In this document: one piece after another, positions 42,157-51,907 of the stretch
Layout of the letters: each line of letters starts with the position of its first letter
How positions within the stretch are numbered: the stretch's first letter is position 1
Source of the DNA: Bacillota bacterium
GTDB lineage: Bacteria > Bacillota > Clostridia > Lachnospirales > Cellulosilyticaceae
Assembly: GCA_023393125.1 (NCBI GenBank)
Contig: JAEWMQ010000114.1
Coordinates: forward strand, 1-64,000
Reading direction: 5' to 3'
DNA length: 64,000 nt
The notes under the pieces: generated by a model
What the model was told of the DNA's origin: nothing
Databases searched by the model: none
The model's input: the letters and a program-made list of their open reading frames with translations, nothing else
Made by a program: the position numbers and the translations under genes

Positions 42157-42550
42157 ATCTCATTACCTCTCGCCAGCTTAGGTCACCTCTCTCTAATGCT
42201 TTTACAAGCAATTCTGCAGTGGCTAAATTAGTGGCAATCGGTATATTATGAATATCACAGAGTCTTTCGATACTGCCTAAATCAGGTTCATGAGGTTTTT
42301 GTGAAACAGGATCTCTTAAAAAGATCACCATATCAATTTGATTATGAGCAATTTGTGCTCCTAATTGTTGTGCACCACCTAAATGACCTGCTAAATACTT
42401 ATAGATATTCAGGTTAGTAGCTTCCTCTACTAATCTTCCAGTAGTACCTGTTGCATACAAAGTATGTTTTGTTAAAATGTGTCTATAAGCAATTGTAAAA
42501 TTTTCCATCAATTTCTTTTTTGCATCATGTGCAATTAAAGCAACGTTCAT
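42155..42550 (-). CDS. mgsA: Methylglyoxal synthase
   Basis: Converts dihydroxyacetone phosphate to methylglyoxal and phosphate, a bypass for triose-phosphate overflow; 131 aa. The ATG at 42550 follows GAGGGTGATT, so the product starts MNVALIAHDAKKKLM. Catalytic and phosphate-binding parts are LYATGTTGR, LAGHLGGAQQLGA and FLRDPVSQKPHEPD. It is the last gene of the shape and division operon, an order common in Clostridia but metabolically unexplained. Confidence 0.95.
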   Translation of the reverse strand: MNVALIAHDAKKKLMENFTIAYRHILTKHTLYATGTTGRLVEEATNLNIYKYLAGHLGGAQQLGAQIAHNQIDMVIFLRDPVSQKPHEPDLGSIERLCDIHNIPIATNLATAELLVKALERGDLSWREVMR

Positions 42551-42563
42551 ATAATCACCCTCT

Positions 42564-43682
42564 CTAAAACATCTTTTCTTCCCTACGCATTGCCACATTA
42601 AGAACTAATCCTAGTCCCATCATATTGGCCCATAGAGAACTTCCTCCATAGCTAATAAACGGAATAGGGATACCTGTATTAGGTAATAAGTCTGTTACAA
42701 CTCCCATATTGATAAAACCTTGTATTGCAATCATTCCCATATAGCCTACTACAATAAATCTGCCTAGATCATCTGGTGCCCCTCTAGCAATCCAAAGTCC
42801 ACGTAATACAAAGGCAAGTAAAAGAGCTACTACACTTACTGTCCCTATAAAGCCAAATTCTTCTCCAATAACTGCCATAATAAAGTCGTTATGAGATTCT
42901 GGCAAATAATTAAGCTGACTAATAGAACCTTGGTATAATCCCTTACCATGTAAACCGCCGGAACCTATTGCTTGCACAGCACGTTGTGTTTGATATTTAT
43001 CAGCTGTAGCATCTCCACCATTGACTAAGCTCATAATACGATTACGTTGATAATCTTGAATTAGCTTTTGATCAGGGTTTTTGACGATATATACAAAAGC
43101 TATAACAACTACTAATAAGCTAACAACTGCTGTGATAGCAATATACTTAAAATCTATTTTTGACATAAATAATTGTATCACTAAAATCACAACAATGACA
43201 ATACTAGTTGATAAATTAGGTTGTTTATTAACTAAAATAAATGGAACAAATTCAAATGCACCTATAATTAAGATTGGCCATAACTGATTAATACGGTTGT
43301 TATATTTATTAATGATTGTAGCACCACATAAAATCATTCCTATCTTAGCAAACTCAGAAGGTTGAATTCCAACAGGACCAATTTCAAGCCATCTAGTAGC
43401 ACCATTTACGTTTTTTCCTAAAAAGAAAACTGATGCTAATAAAATAATAATGCCAACATATATAATTAAATACCAATTAGCTAACAAATGATAATCTATA
43501 CTCATAACAATCAGCATCAGTACTAATCCTGCAATAAAGAATGTTATTTGATTTTTCACATTAGAAGTGTCTCCAGAATATGCTGTGGCACTATTAATAG
43601 CTACAACACCTACTCCAAATAATATAAGCATTAATAAAATAAGCCATAAATCAATTCGTTTAATAAGTTCCTTAATGTGCAT
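42564..43682 (-). CDS. rodA: SEDS peptidoglycan polymerase RodA
   Basis: Glycosyltransferase of the elongation machine, 372 aa, with about ten membrane helices. Typical parts are GATRWLEIGPVGIQPSEFAK, the large outer loop (about residues 200-270, LNYLPESHNDFIMAVIGEEFG) and TGIPIPFISYGGSS near the C terminus. It works with PBP2 (mrdA), encoded four genes upstream. FtsW cannot be fully excluded, but the mre-mrdA-min context favours RodA. Confidence 0.92.
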   Translation of the reverse strand: MHIKELIKRIDLWLILLMLILFGVGVVAINSATAYSGDTSNVKNQITFFIAGLVLMLIVMSIDYHLLANWYLIIYVGIIILLASVFFLGKNVNGATRWLEIGPVGIQPSEFAKIGMILCGATIINKYNNRINQLWPILIIGAFEFVPFILVNKQPNLSTSIVIVVILVIQLFMSKIDFKYIAITAVVSLLVVVIAFVYIVKNPDQKLIQDYQRNRIMSLVNGGDATADKYQTQRAVQAIGSGGLHGKGLYQGSISQLNYLPESHNDFIMAVIGEEFGFIGTVSVVALLLAFVLRGLWIARGAPDDLGRFIVVGYMGMIAIQGFINMGVVTDLLPNTGIPIPFISYGGSSLWANMMGLGLVLNVAMRREEKMF

Positions 43683-43713
43683 TATTTATTATTATATCCT
43701 TTCAATTCATAAA

Positions 43714-43998
43714 TTACTTAACCTTCTTTAGATTCTTAATTGGAATATTAGCTGATAGTATAGGTGCTTTTTTGCCACCTGCTTCATATTCCATATTAGA
43801 AATTTCAATATTTAATTCTTCTGTATCAATGTCTACATATTTGCAAATAACAGCTAGTATATCTGCACGCATCATCTCTAATAACTCTGTTGAACAATTC
43901 ATACGATCATGAATTAATACTAATTTAAGACGATCTTTAGCTACATTACTTGATTTATTTTTCTTCCCGAATAAAGTATTAAAATCTAACATCCCCAT
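43714..43998 (-). CDS. minE: Cell division topological factor MinE
   Basis: Drives MinD release from the membrane, 94 aa. An amphipathic N-terminal membrane-targeting part (MLDFNTLFGKKN) is followed by the MinD-contact helix region (AKDRLKLVLIHDRMNCSTE) and the dimerising beta domain. AAGGGGGGA lies before the ATG. Presence of MinE means oscillation or a gradient is possible, unlike in Bacillus, which uses DivIVA/MinJ. Confidence 0.94.
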   Translation of the reverse strand: MGMLDFNTLFGKKNKSSNVAKDRLKLVLIHDRMNCSTELLEMMRADILAVICKYVDIDTEELNIEISNMEYEAGGKKAPILSANIPIKNLKKVK

Positions 43999-44014
43999 GC
44001 TTGTCCCCCCTTAG

Positions 44015-44815
44015 TTAGTTTCCAAATCCAAATACTTTTTTAAGACGTACCATAAAGTTATTATTCTCATTTAAATCCAAAAATGGAACATCTTCACCTT
44101 GTACACGAGCTGCAATATTCTTAAAGGCTTTACCCGCTAGAGAACTACCTTCTGCCGAAGCAGGCTCTCCTTTATTGGTTGTAATAACAATGTTTTCATC
44201 ATCTGGTACAACACCTATTAAATCAATTGCTAGAATTTCAACCACATCTTCCATGGCCATCATATCACCACGTTTAACCATATTCATTCTTACACGATTA
44301 ATAATAAGTTGCATATTTGACACACCGTGTGATTCTAATAAACCAATAATACGGTCAGCATCTCTTACAGCTGAAACTTCTGGTGTTGTAACAATAAGTG
44401 CACGATCAGCTCCTGCAACTGCATTCTTAAATCCTTGCTCGATACCAGCGGGACTATCTAAAACAACATAATCAAATTCTTCTTTTAAAGAATCACAAAG
44501 TTTTTTCATTTGCTCAGGACTTACTGCATCTTTGTCTCTTGTTTGAGCTGCTGGTAGTAAAAAGAGACCTTCAAAACGTTTATCTTTAATTAATGCTTGT
44601 TTAAGCCTACATCTTCCTTCAACAACATCTACTAAATCATAGACAATTCTATTTTCGAGTCCCATAACAACATCTAGATTTCTAAGTCCAATATCTGCAT
44701 CTACTAAAACCACTTGTTTTCCTTGTAATGCTAATGCTGTTCCAACATTTGCAGATGTTGTTGTTTTTCCAACGCCGCCTTTACCTGACGTAATTACTAT
44801 GACTTCACTCATCAT
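44015..44815 (-). CDS. minD: Septum site-determining ATPase MinD
   Basis: Membrane-associated ATPase that carries MinC, 266 aa. The deviant Walker A is TSGKGGVGKTTTSANVG; VVLVDADIGLRNLDVVMGLE and the switch II VLDSPAGIE follow. The C terminus LNENNNFMVRLKKVFGF forms the amphipathic membrane-targeting helix. Two adjacent ATG codons start it. It lies between minC and minE. Confidence 0.96.
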   Translation of the reverse strand: MMSEVIVITSGKGGVGKTTTSANVGTALALQGKQVVLVDADIGLRNLDVVMGLENRIVYDLVDVVEGRCRLKQALIKDKRFEGLFLLPAAQTRDKDAVSPEQMKKLCDSLKEEFDYVVLDSPAGIEQGFKNAVAGADRALIVTTPEVSAVRDADRIIGLLESHGVSNMQLIINRVRMNMVKRGDMMAMEDVVEILAIDLIGVVPDDENIVITTNKGEPASAEGSSLAGKAFKNIAARVQGEDVPFLDLNENNNFMVRLKKVFGFGN

Positions 44816-44834
44816 TTTTCCCCCTATTATTATT

Positions 44835-45521
44835 TTACCTTAGCATATGATTTAAACTTTTTGCATCTAGAATGTCTACATATATCTGCTCTTCATTTAA
44901 ATAAGCAATCTGTAGGTCCTTGCCATCCTTAGACCCAAAAGATTCACCTCTCGGCGCTTGTGCAATAATATTGCCTAACCCAATTTGTATGGGATCCATA
45001 ATTTCACTAATAATAAATGGATGTGGATAACTACTATCCAACCCTGCATGAACTTTTCCTTTAAGGCTTCCTAAGACAATAACATTTCCTCCAGCAGTAA
45101 TAAGTCCACCAGGATTAACATCTCCTAAAACAACAACATTTCCTTTGTAATCAATATGATTACCAGAGCGCACAATACCATAATGAAAGTGAGTTAAAGA
45201 TCCTTGCTTACTTTCAAGCTGCTCTTTTACCCAAATCCAATCCTTATCGTAATGAACTTCTTCTCCTTCAAACTGATGGACAAACGAAATATTCAAGATA
45301 TTTTGATGTGCTAGTAGTTCCATTAAGTCTTCTTGCTGTTCCTTGCTCAAAGAGCGACCTTTAAAACGAATGCTTATTTTAGAACCCTTAAAAAATTGTT
45401 TAGATTCTTCTAATTTTTGTTTGAAATGGCTTATCACCTGTTCAAAGTCAGCTTGATCATCTAAGAGTACGGTAATACCATCAACTGTTCCTTTGAAAAC
45501 GACAAGATTTCCCTCTCCCAT
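44835..45521 (-). CDS. minC: Septum site-determining protein MinC
   Basis: FtsZ polymerisation inhibitor, 228 aa. The N-terminal domain (about 1-105) is diverged; the C-terminal beta-helix domain (about 115-225) has the typical HYGIVRSGNHIDYKGNVVVL, GDVNPGGLITAGGNVIVLGS and GKVHAG. GAGGGGGAAAT precedes the ATG. Co-transcribed with minD and minE. Confidence 0.93.
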   Translation of the reverse strand: MGEGNLVVFKGTVDGITVLLDDQADFEQVISHFKQKLEESKQFFKGSKISIRFKGRSLSKEQQEDLMELLAHQNILNISFVHQFEGEEVHYDKDWIWVKEQLESKQGSLTHFHYGIVRSGNHIDYKGNVVVLGDVNPGGLITAGGNVIVLGSLKGKVHAGLDSSYPHPFIISEIMDPIQIGLGNIIAQAPRGESFGSKDGKDLQIAYLNEEQIYVDILDAKSLNHMLR

Positions 45522-45561
45522 ATTTCCCCCTCTATTCTATATTAAAATAATGACTTATTTT

Positions 45562-48500
45562 TTACCTAAAATAGCATGATATCAAATCTTTTGCTACCTC
45601 TTGACCATAGCTTCCTAAACGATCTGTATCATACAGAGTAACTACAATAGCCATCTCAGGACTATCAGCAGGTGCGAAACCTACAACCCAACTATGTGCA
45701 TGATCTCCTTCTTCAGCTGTTCCCGTTTTAGCAGCTACACTTACATCTAAATCTTTAAACTTTCCATAAGCTGTACCATCTGTTTCAGAAGTAACAGCTA
45801 ACATCCCTTGATGAATAGCTGTAATCGTTTCTTCTTTTAAGTCTAAAGGTGTCTTTTTAGTATTTAACTGAGAATAATACATTGCCTTAGTATGGTCATA
45901 CATACCTTTAACAAGTGTTAGGTCATACATATACTTGCCATTTGCTATAGCCGCAATATATCTTGCAATTTGCATTGGAGAAAAAGCATTGTCACCTTGA
46001 CCTATAGCACTACGTACTGTAATTCCATCACTCCACTTTAATTCTACACCATTTAGTAAGTCATTGACAATTATATTTATCATATTTTGTCTTATTTTTA
46101 ATAGAATATCTTCAAAATATTTATTTTTCAATGTTTCTAACGCTTGTAATCGTGTTTTAACCACTAAAGCTTCTTCTTTTTTACCTGACTCTCTAATTAG
46201 CTGGCGATACAACTGGGTATAAGTTGTTTCATAAGCATCTAATAGCTCTTCCGTGTTCACTGCATTTTGAATATCACTTAAGCGAGTATCTAGTGCCTCC
46301 TTAGTCCATGTTTGTATATCCTCTACCATACTCTGTTTAATAGTTGTTTCTATTTGCTCAGTATCAGCAGCAATTAGTGCTTTATCAATCCACTGAGCTA
46401 TAAATAATGATTTATTCTCTTCTAGCCTAGAATCTATTGTCTTATATATTTCTGCAATAAGTTCTTCATAAATAGGCATCAACTCTTTTTGAACCATAGG
46501 TTCAACCGCCAACGCTAATCTTTCTTCATAATCATTTGCTTTTTCATTATCCATCTCGTCATCTATCGGCAATTTATCTAAAATTCCTTGACGCATTATT
46601 TCTTTTACTCTTTGAATGCGCTTTATCCTACCTTCAGCTATTTCGCCTTGATAAGTATTTAAGGCTGTTTTAAGTTGCCTATTTAAAAAGGTAGCTGGAT
46701 TAGAAATACAAGGTTCGCTTTCTTCTAGCTCGATTCCAGTTACACGGTCTAGTCCTAGCTTCTTACCATAATAAGATAAAATATTAGCAGCATCAAAAGG
46801 TTTTTTACTTAAATTTTCTAATCGCATAGCTACATCATAAAAATAATAATTACATGATGCAGCTAATGCCTCTTTTAAATTGACATTTCCATGAGTAGTT
46901 CCACTTGCATTGGCTACCCAACATTTTGGATACGGACTACCTGCTTTTTTATAAACACCTTGGTCTAAAATCTCATCCTCTGGTGATATCACACCTTCTT
47001 CTAATCCAGCAATAGCTGTTAGCATCTTAAAAGTTGACCCCGGTGCTTTTAATGTCTGCATACTTCTATTCCATAAAAGACTACGTGAGTCATTACTAAC
47101 AATGGGCCAATACTCACTAAAGGCACTTACCATCTGATTATTATCATAGGTTGGATAACTTACTTGGCTCAATACTTCTCCTGTTTTAACGTCAACAATA
47201 ACAACTGCACCACTTGAAGGGGTAATATCTACTTGAGCTGGTTTTAAACTACCCGATTTAAATAAGCTTATTAAATAATCTTCCGTAGTACCTGTTAAGT
47301 TGTCTTTTAATTCCTTCATTTGCTTTGGATTTAAAGAAATCACCTTTTGTTCATTTAAAGCTAGCAGTATTTCCTTTTCTTTGGCCAAGGTACCCTTATT
47401 AAACCCTTCCAATAGTAAATCTTTAGGACTAATAGTAGAGGCCATAACAGGATCAAGTGCATTATACGCTGTCATAAGGCGTTTATAAATATGAGACTGA
47501 ATCGTTCCTTCTGGCGCTTGTTGCATCAAAGCCATTTGAAGTGTATTACATTTAATGATTGAATACAATACTTCCTTACTCGTAAGCGAATCAGATTGTT
47601 GTGATAGGCGTTCTATGATAGCTTCACTTAATCTCTTCTCTAAACTTTGATAAGCAGCTAATTGAAGATCTGCATCTAAAGTGATATATATATCAGTACC
47701 CATACCAGCTTCTGTTGTACTAAGGGTGATCACCCTTTGGCCTTTCTGATTAACTTCAATGACTTCCTGTCCTGATTTACCATGTAAATAAGTTTCAAGA
47801 CTTTTTTCAAGTCCCATCTGGCCCACATCTTCCCATAGATAATAACCTTTTGAGAGATAATTTTTAGATTGTGTACCTGTCATTTTACCTGTATAGCCTA
47901 GAACACTGCTTAAAGCTTCTCCATAAGGATAAGTACGCCTTGCTTTAACTTGTACAGAAATTCCCGGAAATACTTTACTTTGTTCTTGAAGATATAGAAC
48001 AGTTTGAGGAGATACTTCGTCTGATAATCTAACACACTCATATTGTTTATAAGAATAAGCATACAATTCATACTCTATCCCTATAAGCTTTCTAGCTTCC
48101 TCCATAGTGTATATATCAGCAATTTTAAACTGTTTTTTTAAATAACTAAGGAGTTCTTCTGCTGTATAGGTTTTAAGCTCTTCACGCTGTAAATTTGTGT
48201 CATAAGGCACTCCAGATAAGAAATTATTGATTCGACTCTTACTTGCAGTATAAACAAAAGGTGCTTGTTTAGAGATAGGTACTTCATCTATAAAGCTATC
48301 TCCATTTGTTTCAATTACTGTTTCTAATTGAATAAAAAGCTTATGTTTCTCTTCTATAGATGTTTGTTTTTCTAAATCGTAATAAATCGCATAAACTGGT
48401 GTATTAGTAGCTACTACTTTCCCATTACGATCATAAATGATTCCTCGTGTTCCAGGAAGACTAATGGTTCTCTGTATACTATTATTAAGAGCATCCACAT

Positions 48501-48633
48501 AATAGTGATATTGGATTATCTGCAACTGATAAAACTCAAAAACTACCGTACTAAATACTAATACAATACCTGTACCTAATAAAAACAGGCGATTTCTAAG
48601 CAAAAGGAGAAGCTTGTTTAAGATTTTACTCAA
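45562..48633 (-). CDS. mrdA: Penicillin-binding protein 2 with two large insertions
   Basis: Transpeptidase of the elongation machine, 1023 aa, much longer than common PBP2 (about 600-700 aa). TTG start behind GAGGAGGAG. One N-terminal helix (about 15-35), the dimerisation domain with RGIIYDRNGKVVATN, and the transpeptidase motifs: Ser533 in PGSTFK, SCN (593-595) and KTG (969-971, AAKTGTAEEG). Two extra stretches stand out: about 330-465 before PSSGAVVIVDV, and about 645-860 between SCN and KTG. The second is highly charged and predicted helical by composition. Both keep the frame and show no change in codon style. Inserts of this kind are reported in some clostridial PBP2 from memory; their role is unknown. 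Confidence 0.93.
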   Translation of the reverse strand: MSKILNKLLLLLRNRLFLLGTGIVLVFSTVVFEFYQLQIIQYHYYVDALNNSIQRTISLPGTRGIIYDRNGKVVATNTPVYAIYYDLEKQTSIEEKHKLFIQLETVIETNGDSFIDEVPISKQAPFVYTASKSRINNFLSGVPYDTNLQREELKTYTAEELLSYLKKQFKIADIYTMEEARKLIGIEYELYAYSYKQYECVRLSDEVSPQTVLYLQEQSKVFPGISVQVKARRTYPYGEALSSVLGYTGKMTGTQSKNYLSKGYYLWEDVGQMGLEKSLETYLHGKSGQEVIEVNQKGQRVITLSTTEAGMGTDIYITLDADLQLAAYQSLEKRLSEAIIERLSQQSDSLTSKEVLYSIIKCNTLQMALMQQAPEGTIQSHIYKRLMTAYNALDPVMASTISPKDLLLEGFNKGTLAKEKEILLALNEQKVISLNPKQMKELKDNLTGTTEDYLISLFKSGSLKPAQVDITPSSGAVVIVDVKTGEVLSQVSYPTYDNNQMVSAFSEYWPIVSNDSRSLLWNRSMQTLKAPGSTFKMLTAIAGLEEGVISPEDEILDQGVYKKAGSPYPKCWVANASGTTHGNVNLKEALAASCNYYFYDVAMRLENLSKKPFDAANILSYYGKKLGLDRVTGIELEESEPCISNPATFLNRQLKTALNTYQGEIAEGRIKRIQRVKEIMRQGILDKLPIDDEMDNEKANDYEERLALAVEPMVQKELMPIYEELIAEIYKTIDSRLEENKSLFIAQWIDKALIAADTEQIETTIKQSMVEDIQTWTKEALDTRLSDIQNAVNTEELLDAYETTYTQLYRQLIRESGKKEEALVVKTRLQALETLKNKYFEDILLKIRQNMINIIVNDLLNGVELKWSDGITVRSAIGQGDNAFSPMQIARYIAAIANGKYMYDLTLVKGMYDHTKAMYYSQLNTKKTPLDLKEETITAIHQGMLAVTSETDGTAYGKFKDLDVSVAAKTGTAEEGDHAHSWVVGFAPADSPEMAIVVTLYDTDRLGSYGQEVAKDLISCYFR

Positions 48634-48665
48634 CGTTGCTCCTCCTCTCGTTAAAATATATGCTT

Positions 48666-49175
48666 TTAAAAAATATTTCTTGTTTTTCTTTCACTTATTT
48701 CAATTTTTTCATTAATTAAATAAGCTATTTGATAAACAATAAGTGATATGGTGATGGTATAAATGAGTTCAGGTATAACAATCGCTTTAAAGAAATAAAC
48801 AAAGCTTAGCTTTCCTCTTAGTATGAAGGAAAATATATTGGTGCAACTGTAAAATAAACTACTAAACAAAGTACAAATAAATGGTATAACAAAATTTTCT
48901 CTATAAAAATTCTTATTGAATTTTCCACACACATATCCAATAATTGCATAACTCATTATAGTAGGACCAACGGTTAAACCAAATGATATATCATTTAACA
49001 AACCTGCTACTACTCCTACTAAGGCACCCTCTTTACTTCCTCTTAATAGTGCAAAAGATACAATAATCATAATCATGAAGTTGGGAGCTATATCACCAAT
49101 TCTTAGGCTTTGAAAAAGTGTAGCACTTAAGGTATGCACAACCACTAATAAACTTCCTATTACTGCAATTCTCAT
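48666..49175 (-). CDS. mreD: Rod shape-determining protein MreD
   Basis: Membrane component of the elongation machine, 169 aa from the ATG at 49175, which follows AAGGAGTTAGT; the in-frame ATG at 49196 overlaps mreC and lacks a ribosome site. About five membrane helices; SLRIGDIAPNFMIMIIVSFAL and GLLNDISFGLTVGPTIMSYA fit the family. Between mreC and mrdA. Confidence 0.9.
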   Translation of the reverse strand: MRIAVIGSLLVVVHTLSATLFQSLRIGDIAPNFMIMIIVSFALLRGSKEGALVGVVAGLLNDISFGLTVGPTIMSYAIIGYVCGKFNKNFYRENFVIPFICTLFSSLFYSCTNIFSFILRGKLSFVYFFKAIVIPELIYTITISLIVYQIAYLINEKIEISERKTRNIF

Positions 49176-49188
49176 ACTAACTCCTTCT

Positions 49189-50001
49189 TTAATCATTATT
49201 AATGACTAAAACTTGTTCTAAGTGTTTAAAATCCACTACAGGTCTAACATAAGCATAACGAACTAAATCATTATTTCCTGCAACAACTTCTTCTACTGTG
49301 CCTATTAAAATACCTGGTGGATAAATAGAACTTAGGTGAGACGTAATAATTTGGTCTCCCTTAACTACCTCTGATTCACTATTAATCTCTAAAACACACA
49401 ATCCTTCATTAGCTAATTCAATATCACCTTTAATCATTCCTACGTCACCGGTACGTACAACTTTTGCTGTGACTGCACTTCTACTATCAATAATAGAAAT
49501 AACTTTTGAAATCGTATCTGTTGCTTCATCTACATGTCCAACTAAACCACCATTAGCTAATATAACGCTATTATCACCTACACCTTTTCTTGTTCCTTTA
49601 TCAATGGTAAATATCTTATACCAATTGCCAATTTCTTTACCAATAACATTGGCCCCAATACCTTCATAGGCTTCATAACGTTTTTCCATTTCCAAAAGTG
49701 TTCTTAAATTATCATTTTCCTCTTGATATTGATTTAATATCGTATTTTCATAACGAAGCCTACTTACTTCATCTTCTAAGGCTTCGTTAGCTTTTAATAA
49801 TTCCTCTACATTTTGAAAACGTGCCACAATATTTTTCGTTTTATCCGAAACAAAATGAATACTTTTTTCAAAAGGATACAGTATATAATTGACACCTGTA
49901 CTAAGAACGGGTATATCGTATTGCTTACCAATTACAATGGCTATTATTAAAAGGCCACCGCCAATAAGTCCCATTTTCTTTACCTTTTTATTAAGTTTCA
50001 A
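49189..50001 (-). CDS. mreC: Rod shape-determining protein MreC
   Basis: Links MreB to the synthases outside the membrane, 270 aa. One N-terminal helix (about 8-27), a coiled coil (about 65-105, FQNVEELLKANEALEDEVSR) and the C-terminal beta domain (about 110-268) with NWYKIFTIDKGTRKGVGDNS, GGLVGHVDEA and SAVTAKVVRTGDVGM. Confidence 0.94.
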   Translation of the reverse strand: MKLNKKVKKMGLIGGGLLIIAIVIGKQYDIPVLSTGVNYILYPFEKSIHFVSDKTKNIVARFQNVEELLKANEALEDEVSRLRYENTILNQYQEENDNLRTLLEMEKRYEAYEGIGANVIGKEIGNWYKIFTIDKGTRKGVGDNSVILANGGLVGHVDEATDTISKVISIIDSRSAVTAKVVRTGDVGMIKGDIELANEGLCVLEINSESEVVKGDQIITSHLSSIYPPGILIGTVEEVVAGNNDLVRYAYVRPVVDFKHLEQVLVINND

Positions 50002-50018
50002 GGCATTCTCTCCCTATA

Positions 50019-51029
50019 CTATTTATCATCAGCAAAAATTGCAGACCACTTTTCAATATTTTCTAAAGCATAACCTGTTCCTTTAGCAACACAATCTAGT
50101 GGATCTTCTGCTATTTTAACAGGCATACCTGTTTCTAAGCTAATAAGTGTATCAAGCCCTGTTAAAAGAGCACCACCACCTGTTAACATAATACCACTTT
50201 CCATAATGTCAGCTGCAAGCTCTGGTGGTGTTTTTTCAAGTGTTAATTTAATGGCATCAATGATGGCATTAACAGGTTCTTTAATAGCTTCTGTTACTTC
50301 TGTTGAAGTAATTGTAAGCACTTTTGGAAGACCTGTTACAAGATCACGTCCTCTAATTTCCATTGTATCATCTTGCCCTGTTGGATAAGCTGCTCCAATG
50401 TTAATTTTAATTTGCTCAGCAGTTCTCTCACCAATCATTAAATTGTATTCTCTTTTAATATAAGAAACAATATACTCATCAAATTCATCACCTGCAATGC
50501 GAAGTGATTTACTTGCTACGATACCACCTAATGAAATAACAGCTACATCTGTTGTTCCTCCACCGATATCTACAACCATGTTACCTGTAGGTTCTTCTAC
50601 ACGAAGATGTGCACCAATTGCTGCAGCCATTGGTTCTTCCATAATAAGTGCTTTTTTAGCACCTGCTTTTTCTGTAGCTTCTTCAACAGCACGCTTTTCA
50701 ACAGATGTAACACCTGATGGCACACATACAATAACACGTGGCTTTGATGCAAATAAAGATTGTTTGTATGCTTTACCAATAAAATAACGTAACATAGCTG
50801 AAGTAGTTGCAAAGTCTGCAATAACACCGTCTTTAAGTGGTCTAATAGCTACAATGTTGCCTGGTGTTCTACCAATCATTTGTTTAGCTTCGTCACCAAC
50901 TGCTAATACTTCATTCGTTTTTTCTTTTATCGCTACTACCGATGGTTCATTAACAACAATTCCTTTTCCTTTAACAAAAACAAGTGTATTGGCTGTACCT
51001 AAGTCAATACCCATATCTTTTCCAAACAT
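50019..51029 (-). CDS. mreB: Rod shape-determining actin homologue MreB
   Basis: Cytoskeletal ATPase that guides wall synthesis, 336 aa. Actin-fold motifs: DLGTANTLVFVKGKGIVVNE, the phosphate loops, DIGGGTTDVAVISLGG, EEPMAAAIGAH and GIMLTGGGALLTGLD. AGGAGG before the ATG. First gene of the long mreBCD-mrdA-minCDE-rodA-mgsA run, with its own promoter. Confidence 0.97.
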   Translation of the reverse strand: MFGKDMGIDLGTANTLVFVKGKGIVVNEPSVVAIKEKTNEVLAVGDEAKQMIGRTPGNIVAIRPLKDGVIADFATTSAMLRYFIGKAYKQSLFASKPRVIVCVPSGVTSVEKRAVEEATEKAGAKKALIMEEPMAAAIGAHLRVEEPTGNMVVDIGGGTTDVAVISLGGIVASKSLRIAGDEFDEYIVSYIKREYNLMIGERTAEQIKINIGAAYPTGQDDTMEIRGRDLVTGLPKVLTITSTEVTEAIKEPVNAIIDAIKLTLEKTPPELAADIMESGIMLTGGGALLTGLDTLISLETGMPVKIAEDPLDCVAKGTGYALENIEKWSAIFADDK

Positions 51030-51087
51030 ATAAAGTCCTCCTAATTCAATCTATATAATGTGTTGTTTGCAAAATCTCATATTTAAC

Positions 51088-51116
51088 ATCATACCCTTTT
51101 TTTGTCTAATTATCAA
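51088..51116 (-). promoter_or_regulatory. SigA promoter of the mreB operon
   Basis: On the minus strand TTGATA (51116-51111), 17 bases, TATGAT (51093-51088), with an mRNA leader of about 50 bases. Confidence 0.75.
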
Positions 51117-51119
51117 CAT

Positions 51120-51827
51120 CTAGAGATAACTTTCTTCCTTAAAACTCTTATAAATTCCATCTCCTATGATAATGTGGTCCAAAAGTGGAATACCTACTAA
51201 ATCACCTACCTTCTGAAGACGTTTAGTCATCTGTAAATCTTCTTCACTAGGTGTAGGATCTCCACTTGGATGATTATGAACAGCAATAATACTATGTGCT
51301 GACTTTTGAATAGCTATTCGATAAACTTCTCTTGGATGAACAATAGAAGCCGTTAAACTTCCTTTAGAAACAGTTTCATAACCTATCATTTTACACTTAG
51401 CATCCAATAGCGTAATAATAAAACGTTCTTCTCGGCTATGCCTTAATTCTTCCATAAAATAACAAGAAAGAATGGAAGGTGATGTAATCTTTTCTCCCGA
51501 TTGATATTTCTCTTTGGTTATTCTTTTACTTAGCTCTAATAACGCGAGGATTTGTATGGCTTTTACCGGTCCAATCCCACTAATACTCAAAAGTTCATTA
51601 TAGGATATATGATAAAGTCCAATTAGAGAAGGCGTTTTAGCATATTCTGGTCTGTCTTTTTCACTATATGTCAAGAGATGCCATGCTAGCTCTTCCGCAT
51701 TATATGTCTTTGTTCCAGAACGTAATAATATAGCAAACAGTTCTGTATTAGATAAGTATTCTGCTCCATACTTTTCAAATCTTTCATAAGGTCTCTCTTC
51801 TTTAGGTTGATCTTGAATTCTCATCAT
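51120..51827 (-). CDS. radC: RadC-family JAB/MPN-domain protein
   Basis: Protein of 235 aa. N-terminal helix-hairpin-helix (LLSISGIGPVKAIQILAL) and a C-terminal JAMM domain with VHNHPSGDPTPSEED for zinc. Once linked to DNA repair, but the true activity is unknown. It is upstream of mreB with a 90-base gap, a position shared across Firmicutes (maf-radC-mreB). Confidence 0.93.
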   Translation of the reverse strand: MMRIQDQPKEERPYERFEKYGAEYLSNTELFAILLRSGTKTYNAEELAWHLLTYSEKDRPEYAKTPSLIGLYHISYNELLSISGIGPVKAIQILALLELSKRITKEKYQSGEKITSPSILSCYFMEELRHSREERFIITLLDAKCKMIGYETVSKGSLTASIVHPREVYRIAIQKSAHSIIAVHNHPSGDPTPSEEDLQMTKRLQKVGDLVGIPLLDHIIIGDGIYKSFKEESYL

Positions 51828-51889
51828 ATACCCCCTTTTACATTCGTATTATTGCCTTAATTTTTACTATTCATGCAACTAAATAAAAA

Positions 51890-51907
51890 AAAGGCCTTAT
51901 GGCCTTT
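51890..51907 (-). terminator. Terminator after maf
   Basis: Seven-bp arms AAAGGCC/GGCCTTT (51890-51896 and 51901-51907) with a four-base loop overlap the maf stop; on the minus strand five more T follow the arm. Confidence 0.75.

Noticed and set aside
50497..50787. 96-codon plus-strand frame inside mreB
   Set aside because: Shadow of the mreB reading frame; nothing supports translation.
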